Shown: in pieces, positions 59,890-64,000 of the stretch
How positions within the stretch are numbered: position 1 is the stretch's first letter
How the letters are laid out: the number at the start of each line of letters is the position of its first letter
Source of the DNA: JANOBD01 sp031411495
GTDB lineage: Bacteria > Planctomycetota > Phycisphaerae > Tepidisphaerales > Tepidisphaeraceae
Direction of reading: 5' to 3'
Length of the DNA: 64,000 nt
Assembly: GCA_031411495.1 (NCBI GenBank)
Contig: JANOBD010000212.1
Location: 3,512 to 67,511 of the forward strand
Notes under the pieces: model-generated
What the model was told of the DNA's origin: nothing
The model's input: only the letters and a program-made list of their open reading frames with translations
Databases searched by the model: none
Translations under genes and position numbers: made by a program

Positions 59890-60264
59890 TCAGTTGGTTG
59901 ATGGTTCTGAGTACGGCAGTACGTCGCTGCCCACACGGTGCCGAAACTCGCTCCAGCAGATGAAGCCGATGGTCCGGATGAACGCCCGCGCCTCGGGCTC
60001 GGGCAGCACGGATACCGTCCCAAGACAATCCCGAATCGCTCGAAACAGTTCATCCAGCGTCCAGCCGCTCACGTCGATCGTCGGCCACTCGGGTTCAGAT
60101 TCCGCCGGATTGCTTCTGCGGTCGATCTCGCCCCGGAGAATGGCCTCGATGGTGGTGACGAGCTTCGTGTGCTTCGTCTCGCTCATCGCGCCGATGAGTG
60201 CCGCCAGGGATTCGACGCTCAATGCTCGGATGCCGGCGGGAATGCGGATCGATTGGTCAGACAT
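59890..60264 (-). CDS. Hypothetical island protein (position of tail assembly chaperone)
   Basis: 124 residues from ATG 60264 with TGGAGA upstream; the longer frame to 60465 is not supported. Helical sequence with LSVESLAALIGAMSETKHTKLVTTIEAILRGEIDRR and a Trp-rich middle (EPEWPTIDVSGWTLDEL). It directly precedes the tape-measure-like gene by 15 nt, the usual place of gpG/GT-like chaperones. No direct family evidence. Confidence 0.5.
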   Translation of the reverse strand: MSDQSIRIPAGIRALSVESLAALIGAMSETKHTKLVTTIEAILRGEIDRRSNPAESEPEWPTIDVSGWTLDELFRAIRDCLGTVSVLPEPEARAFIRTIGFICWSEFRHRVGSDVLPYSEPSTN

Positions 60265-60486
60265 CAGGATTCTCCAGTTCTCAATGCCGGCACGGCGCCG
60301 ACTTCGAAAGACGCCGCCAGCGCGTTCAGCACTGGCGACGCCGGACAAGGCACACGGCATTTGATTGATGAAACGCCCGACGCGCGGTGAGGCGCGCCGA
60401 ACGAAAGGTGCGAGAGCGGGCCATGAACAACCGCACTTCGCTGCCGGAGTTTTGTGAAGCGGCACGTCCGGCTAATCCGCGATGGT

Positions 60487-61173
60487 TCAATGCGCCGCTG
60501 CCGGTTCCGATTCCGCGAAGGTCGACTTCATGCCGGTGAATCCGACGCGCGGCCGGTGATCCGACAACTCGGCTTTGCGGAATGCGACGTAGTTACCCTC
60601 GCTCGAAAACTCGGACCGCACGCCGCCTTTGTTCTCGGCCCATTCTGCCCTTGCCGTCGCCTCGTGGTCCGGCGTGTTCTGCAACGCCAGGTTGAGCCCG
60701 TACAGCGGGCGAGAGGATGTCGCCGCTGCCGGTGCCGGTGTTGATGCACGGGCCGGCGCGGTTGGCGTCGGGTTCCGTTCGTTGAGCTGAGCGCTAAGCC
60801 GCCGATGCTCATCCAGCAGCCGGTCGACCGATGCGGCCTTCTCGGCCGTGCTCGGGTTGCCCGGTGTCGTCGGCGTCGATTGCGTCTGGCTTACGGTTGC
60901 GGCCGGTGCCGCTTTGGAAAGCGCCAGCGCCTCGGTCGTCGGCGTTCCGGCTTGGAAGCTGGCGATCGCGCTGCGATAGCGGGCGAGCGACGGGTCGACC
61001 GATGCCGCGAACGCCATCGGGTCCGCGTTCGGATTGGCCGCGATGTGTGCCGCCAGTTCGTCGCGCCGCTGGTCGATCAGCGAATCGACCACAGAGCGGA
61101 GTGCCGCATCCTTATCATTTCGCGCCCGAAGTGCGGCCTGGTACGCGTGCCGCTGTTCAAGTGTCATTCTCAT
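60487..61173 (-). CDS. Hypothetical island protein with Ala/Pro/Thr-rich linker
   Basis: 228 residues. N-terminal helical part (MRMTLEQRHAYQAALRARNDKDAALRSVVDSLIDQRRDELAAHIA), a Pro/Thr/Ala-rich disordered middle (about 75-160) and a C-terminal segment GLNLALQNTPDHEATARAEWAENKGGVRSEF. This layout resembles scaffold or capsid-assembly proteins, but nothing specific is conserved. GGCAGGA lies eight bases before ATG 61173. Function unknown. Confidence 0.5.
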   Translation of the reverse strand: MRMTLEQRHAYQAALRARNDKDAALRSVVDSLIDQRRDELAAHIAANPNADPMAFAASVDPSLARYRSAIASFQAGTPTTEALALSKAAPAATVSQTQSTPTTPGNPSTAEKAASVDRLLDEHRRLSAQLNERNPTPTAPARASTPAPAAATSSRPLYGLNLALQNTPDHEATARAEWAENKGGVRSEFSSEGNYVAFRKAELSDHRPRVGFTGMKSTFAESEPAAAH

Positions 61174-61215
61174 CGTTGCATCCTGCCGGTTTCCCGGCTG
61201 TAAGTGTCTGCATGT

Positions 61216-61419
61216 TCAACGCGGCGACGTGCCGCGCAATTCGGATATCGCAATCAATCGTCGGGACTTCACACGGGCGAACATCGCCACACGCGCGAGA
61301 CGGTGCCGGATGATCGGCGCGAGCGCCGCGAGGGTGCTGATGCTCGAGACGATGACCGTGATCTCGGTTGGGTTCGCGGTGGCCTGCTCGTCCGGTTGCC
61401 TGCGGTTGTGAAAGCTCAT
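61216..61419 (-). CDS. Small membrane protein of island
   Basis: 67 residues; GAGGAG four bases before ATG 61419. One hydrophobic helix (about 20-38, ITVIVSSISTLAALAPIIR) in a basic protein (C-terminal RHRLARVAMFARVKSRRL). A competing frame (61157-61501) is His/Pro/Arg-rich and has no ribosome site. Possibly holin-like or a membrane anchor; not recognised. Confidence 0.5.
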   Translation of the reverse strand: MSFHNRRQPDEQATANPTEITVIVSSISTLAALAPIIRHRLARVAMFARVKSRRLIAISELRGTSPR

Positions 61420-61484
61420 GTGACTCCTCGGGAAGAATCGCGCCGGCGGTTAAGCCGGTCGCGACTTCAAGGGAAACAAAACGA

Positions 61485-62126
61485 TCAGCGGCGCTCTTCA
61501 TGCATCAATTGGCCTTCGCGGTTGAAGGTTTGATAGACCTGAGGAACGCGGGTCGACTTCGTCGCCTGCCACATTGGACGCGTGTAATCCTTTTCCGGAT
61601 CGCGAGGATCGCCACACGAGTAATCCACGCTCTGCATGAAGGTGATCTCGTCTGTCTGCTCGGGCAGAAACTCCGCACACGCGCCCTTGTAGAGTTCCAC
61701 CAGCTCCGCCGACATGTTGCCGATACGCGTCTGCTCGTGCAGCGCCGCATCCGCCGCTTTTTGTGCGGCTTCGAGTTCTGCCTTTGCCTTCGCGGTGACG
61801 TCTGCAAGATGAGCCTCCGCCTTGTCACGGACCGCAACCGCCGCGGCCCGTCGCTTGATGGCGGCCGGCATCGTGCGGAGTGCCTTCACCAGTTCCTCGA
61901 AACGAACGCGGGCCGTGATCGCGTCGCTAACTTTGGCTTCCATGGTTTCGCTGTCGATCTTCAGCCGCTCGGCAAGCACGGCGAGTTCGTCGGCTTCCGC
62001 CGCAGACAGATCGCCGCCGCTAGTTGCGGCCTTGGTAATGAGCGCTCTGTATTTCTGCTCATCGCTCATTAGCGCGTCGCGCTTCGCAGTGTTGCGCCGG
62101 GTGATGCTCAAGAGAATGTTCTTCAT
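61485..62126 (-). CDS. Coiled-coil hypothetical island protein
   Basis: 213 residues from ATG 62126 with AAAGGAAA upstream. Predominantly helical, charged (LSAAEADELAVLAERLKIDSETMEAKVSDAI, KAEAHLADVTAKAKAELEAAQKAADAAL) with a C-terminal globular part containing one Cys pair region (GACAEFLP, DYSCGD). It is similar in style to phage scaffolding or packaging accessory proteins. It follows the terminase-small-like gene, which would suit a head gene, but the assignment is open. Confidence 0.5.
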   Translation of the reverse strand: MKNILLSITRRNTAKRDALMSDEQKYRALITKAATSGGDLSAAEADELAVLAERLKIDSETMEAKVSDAITARVRFEELVKALRTMPAAIKRRAAAVAVRDKAEAHLADVTAKAKAELEAAQKAADAALHEQTRIGNMSAELVELYKGACAEFLPEQTDEITFMQSVDYSCGDPRDPEKDYTRPMWQATKSTRVPQVYQTFNREGQLMHEERR

Positions 62127-62234
62127 TCGTTTCCTTTGTTGTGCCGGTCATGGCCGGCGGGTTCGTGTGCAACCGGCAACACCTTGCTGCCGGTGAAGAT
62201 CGCGACACGCCTTGCCGGCGCGCCACAAGCTGGG

Positions 62235-62804
62235 TCATGTTGGTGCGGTTGCTTCGCTGGGTTCTGATCCGCCGCTGAGCGCGCGAAGGATGCCGTTCAC
62301 CTTCGCATCGACGATCCGCTGAAACTCGCTCGCCGCCCCGCGGGGCAATCCGCGAACCAGTGCATCGGGCAGGATCGACGCGCCCAGGTTCTGAAACTCG
62401 TTCCGCATCCGGACCGCGATCTGTACCCACTCTCGTTTGACTTGCTCGGCGTCCAGCAGCGTCGATTCGATGCGGGCGATCTCGATCGTCTTTGAACGGT
62501 TCGCCAGGCGAAGGATGGCGATCTCTTCTCGCAACTTTTCCTTGCGCAGTGCGACAACCGAATCCGCGTCGCCGCCGTCGTCCATCGAATCGACGGTCCG
62601 CTGCTTGATGCGGATCAGCCACTCGCCGATCTTGACCACGTCTTTCGGACCCCACGGCGCATTGAATGAGCACGGCCACTTCTCGCAATCCGTGCGGTGC
62701 GCCTGCTTGTGCAGATAGCCGTGATCGGTGCCTAGCGCCTCGGCCAGTGCACGCCAGGACGTGAGGGTCTTACGTGTTGATCGTGTTGACTTAGTTTTTT
62801 GCAT
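62235..62804 (-). CDS. Terminase small subunit-like (Nu1-type) DNA-packaging protein
   Basis: 189 residues from ATG 62804 with AGGA upstream. The N-terminal part (10-60: TLTSWRALAEALGTDHGYLHKQAHRTDCEKWP...PWGPKDVVKIGEWL) resembles a DNA-binding helix-turn-helix of the Nu1/terS type. The second half, LRKEKLREEIAILRLANRSKTIEIARIESTLLDAEQVKREWVQIAVRMRNEFQNLGASILPDALVRG, matches the LR..G.L...EEV...W motif of phage packaging small subunits. It would recognise pac/cos DNA for a large terminase, but none is visible here. Confidence 0.62.
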   Translation of the reverse strand: MQKTKSTRSTRKTLTSWRALAEALGTDHGYLHKQAHRTDCEKWPCSFNAPWGPKDVVKIGEWLIRIKQRTVDSMDDGGDADSVVALRKEKLREEIAILRLANRSKTIEIARIESTLLDAEQVKREWVQIAVRMRNEFQNLGASILPDALVRGLPRGAASEFQRIVDAKVNGILRALSGGSEPSEATAPT

Positions 62805-62855
62805 TGTGATCCTGACTCGAAAAGAGCAAGTTTGTGATCCGCATGGGGGACCGGC

Positions 62856-63017
62856 CTAGCAAGAACCTATCGATTTTTTGTAAGTGCCACATTTACATGG
62901 ACTTATATCAAGAATCGACATACATTCCCCTGCCTCATCGGTGCCGCTACCGGCTCGGGTTGCGGTCTCGCCAATACAGACGTCGATGGTTGGGGTGGCG
63001 TCATCATCGGCCGTCAT
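62856..63017 (-). CDS. Small Cys-containing hypothetical protein
   Basis: 53 residues from ATG 63017, which overlaps the TGA of the FDxHR gene (ATGA). Acidic N-terminus (MTADDDATPTIDVCIGE) and a C-terminal cysteine group (GECMSILDISPCKCGTYKK, final SC). Possibly a small zinc knuckle. The coupling is the main evidence that it is translated. Confidence 0.45.
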   Translation of the reverse strand: MTADDDATPTIDVCIGETATRAGSGTDEAGECMSILDISPCKCGTYKKSIGSC

Positions 63018-63316
63018 GCTTCGAACGCCTTGGCGCCGAGACGTCGAACCAATAAGCCGCCTTGCAGGTCTTTCAGCAGGGCGACGCGTCGGTGCTTGTT
63101 GATGACGCATCCAAGTGCGATCAGTTCGGCGATGGTCCTGCATCGTCGGGTCGATGGCTTGCCGGGTCGCTCGTACTCACCAACACGATGGGCATCGAAC
63201 CCCCGTTCATTAGCGAACACCAGACGGCACACGGTGCAGCGGCACGCGCTGCCGTTCAGCCTGGCGTCGACGCTCATCACCAGATCGGTCGAGAAGTCTT
63301 TCGTTGCCTCATTCAT
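63014..63316 (-). CDS. FDxHR-type putative zinc-binding phage protein
   Basis: 100 residues. The segment CRCTVCRLVFANERGFDAHRVG carries the CxxC and the FDxHR motif (FDAHR) of a small zinc-binding family known from phages and integrated elements, in which the second ligand pair comes from a following Cys or His (RRC). The protein then has RTIAELIALGCVINKHRRVALL. GAGG lies seven bases before ATG 63316. It is coupled by ATGA to the genes on both sides. Confidence 0.75.
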   Translation of the reverse strand: MNEATKDFSTDLVMSVDARLNGSACRCTVCRLVFANERGFDAHRVGEYERPGKPSTRRCRTIAELIALGCVINKHRRVALLKDLQGGLLVRRLGAKAFEA

Positions 63317-63750
63317 GGATTACCTCGGTTGATGGTCTGGGCGATGGATACGCACCTCAGTCCGAACGATCGAAGCAGCAGCTTCAGCGCCCGCCTCAAC
63401 CGCACGGCGACGGGCGCGAGGTGATGGCCTTCACTGCGGATGGTGAGGGTGAACACGTTGCATGGTGGTGACGCCATGCACGCGCTTTCGGGTTGGCCGT
63501 GATTGTGTGTGTCGTCCCTTCCGCTCTCGCTCACCCTCACACCTACACACCACTCGCCCAGTGCGTTCATCGCACTGGGGGGTGTGGGGGGAGTGTGTGT
63601 GTGTGTAGTAAGGTCTAGCTTTTGGGGGTCAATTTGCGCTGAATCGCTCGTGTTTATCGGATTAGAATCGCTGTTGAGGTGGTGCACTTTCGACGCAACA
63701 CCAAAGCGAGCACAATCACGGCCAGTTGAGGCGGTTTGTGGGGTACTCAT
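63313..63750 (-). CDS. Coupled hypothetical protein with CA-repeat-encoded His/Thr/Pro linker
   Basis: 145 residues from ATG 63750, overlapping the stop of the upstream partial gene (ATGA) and, at its end, the FDxHR start (ATGA), which supports translation. The middle contains THTHTPPTPPS, encoded by the GT-rich microsatellite. The C-terminal 50 residues (FTLTIRSEGHHLAPVAVRLRRALKLLLRSFGLRC) look folded and conserved-like; a short version from ATG 63477 would contain only that part. Family not recognised. Confidence 0.5.
   Translation of the reverse strand: MSTPQTASTGRDCARFGVASKVHHLNSDSNPINTSDSAQIDPQKLDLTTHTHTPPTPPSAMNALGEWCVGVRVSESGRDDTHNHGQPESACMASPPCNVFTLTIRSEGHHLAPVAVRLRRALKLLLRSFGLRCVSIAQTINRGNP
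63577..63606. repeat. G/T-rich microsatellite within coding sequence
   Basis: A run ggggggtgtggggggagtg followed by seven GT units. In frame it gives alternating Thr-His then Pro-rich residues on the minus strand. Slippage here could make the downstream domain phase-variable. Confidence 0.7.
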
Positions 63751-64000
63751 TGCGCGGACCTCGCCTTTGATTTGCTGCCCTTCTTGGTGGTGCCAAAGTC
63801 CTGCAGCGTCGGCTCGCGATTGCAGAGGATGATTTCGGGCGAGCCATTGCGCCGCCATTCATGGCATAGCCTGCGGGTGCGAATCGTGCTGATGCACGCC
63901 TCGGTCCATCGGACGCTGTTGCCATCCACCAGGGCGGCCGATCGGATGGCGTTGACGCTCTGGGGCTCGCTGGTGACGTACTTCGTGACGAACTCTTCCG
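63747..64000 (-). CDS. Hypothetical island protein, N-terminus cut by window edge
   Basis: Open from 64000 to TGA 63747, at least 83 residues. The visible part (EEFVTKYVTSEPQSVNAIRS, VRWTEACISTIRTRRLCHEW) is basic and helical and ends in a Lys-rich tail (TTKKGSKSKARSAQ). The TGA overlaps the next ATG. Not recognised, partly because the N-terminus is missing. Confidence 0.55.
   Translation of the reverse strand, partial: EEFVTKYVTSEPQSVNAIRSAALVDGNSVRWTEACISTIRTRRLCHEWRRNGSPEIILCNREPTLQDFGTTKKGSKSKARSAQ

Larger units (their letters stand above)
56222..64000. mobile_element. tRNA-adjacent accessory island with phage-like genes (runs off right edge)
   Basis: Immediately 3' of tRNA-Arg all but one of the recognised genes are on the minus strand, short and often ATGA-coupled, with a terminase-small-subunit-like protein, a tape-measure-like protein, an FDxHR zinc protein and an S1/P1 nuclease. 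The right border and any integrase lie outside the window; I could not see the second attachment site. Confidence 0.65.

Noticed and set aside
61157..61501. 114-codon minus-strand frame overlapping the 67-residue island gene
   Set aside because: His/Pro/Arg-rich; the overlapping 61216-61419 frame has a good ribosome site and a transmembrane helix.

Overview
The window is high-GC bacterial chromosomal DNA, most likely from a planctomycete of the Phycisphaerae/Tepidisphaerales type. The signs are PEP-CTERM proteins (4900-5817, 28113-28736), two giant secreted proteins with planctomycete LEPR-XLL-type N-termini and C-terminal dockerin-like repeats (29208-31964, 32262-37967), a REP-associated transposase between REP palindromes, and an exopolysaccharide locus of the kind that accompanies exosortase systems. 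No exosortase gene is in the window. The placement is an inference from gene content.

Layout. 1-3.7 kb: accessory minus-strand DNA with a CxxC protein cut by the edge, an unknown protein, and a large serine recombinase with a small partner, flanked by an imperfect 41-bp direct repeat. 3.7-12 kb: PfpI/DJ-1 protein, membrane protein, PEP-CTERM protein, trpS, a RAYT transposase between REP hairpins, a sugar isomerase-like protein, YggS, two proteins of unknown function and a DciA/DUF721 protein. 12.2-17 kb: a compact minus-strand phage head module (portal, small protein, SU10-type capsid, connector-like protein, holin-like protein, lipoprotein, small protein) with no terminase, protease or tail gene. 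17-28 kb: P1B-4 metal ATPase, DUF11-repeat lipoprotein, PIN-PhoH ATPase, mannose-6-phosphate isomerase, an RNA-modification run (RluB-like, RluA-like, TrmB-like) and a YdeI protein. 28-38 kb: PEP-CTERM protein and two surface proteins; the 1901-residue one seems to carry both cohesin-like and dockerin-like modules.

38-54 kb: an exopolysaccharide locus in two converging units. The plus unit has a Wzc-like chain-length regulator/tyrosine autokinase (P-loop lysine replaced), a glycosyltransferase, a serine acetyltransferase-like protein and a GT2. The minus unit has an initiating phosphoglycosyl transferase, Wzy-like polymerase, GT2, Wzx-like flippase, an endonuclease/exonuclease/phosphatase-fold membrane protein, two GT4 enzymes, a CapK-like adenylating enzyme and a deacetylase-like protein. 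Together they could start, extend, flip, polymerise and length-control a surface polysaccharide. An ArnT-like glycosyltransferase follows at 54.2-56 kb.

56-64 kb: directly after a tRNA-Arg(ACG) gene lies an accessory island running off the right edge. Nearly all its genes are on the minus strand and many are coupled by ATGA overlaps. It carries a terminase-small-subunit-like protein, a tape-measure-like coiled-coil protein, an FDxHR zinc protein and an S1/P1 nuclease; the rest are unknown. No integrase, capsid or large terminase is visible in the part seen.
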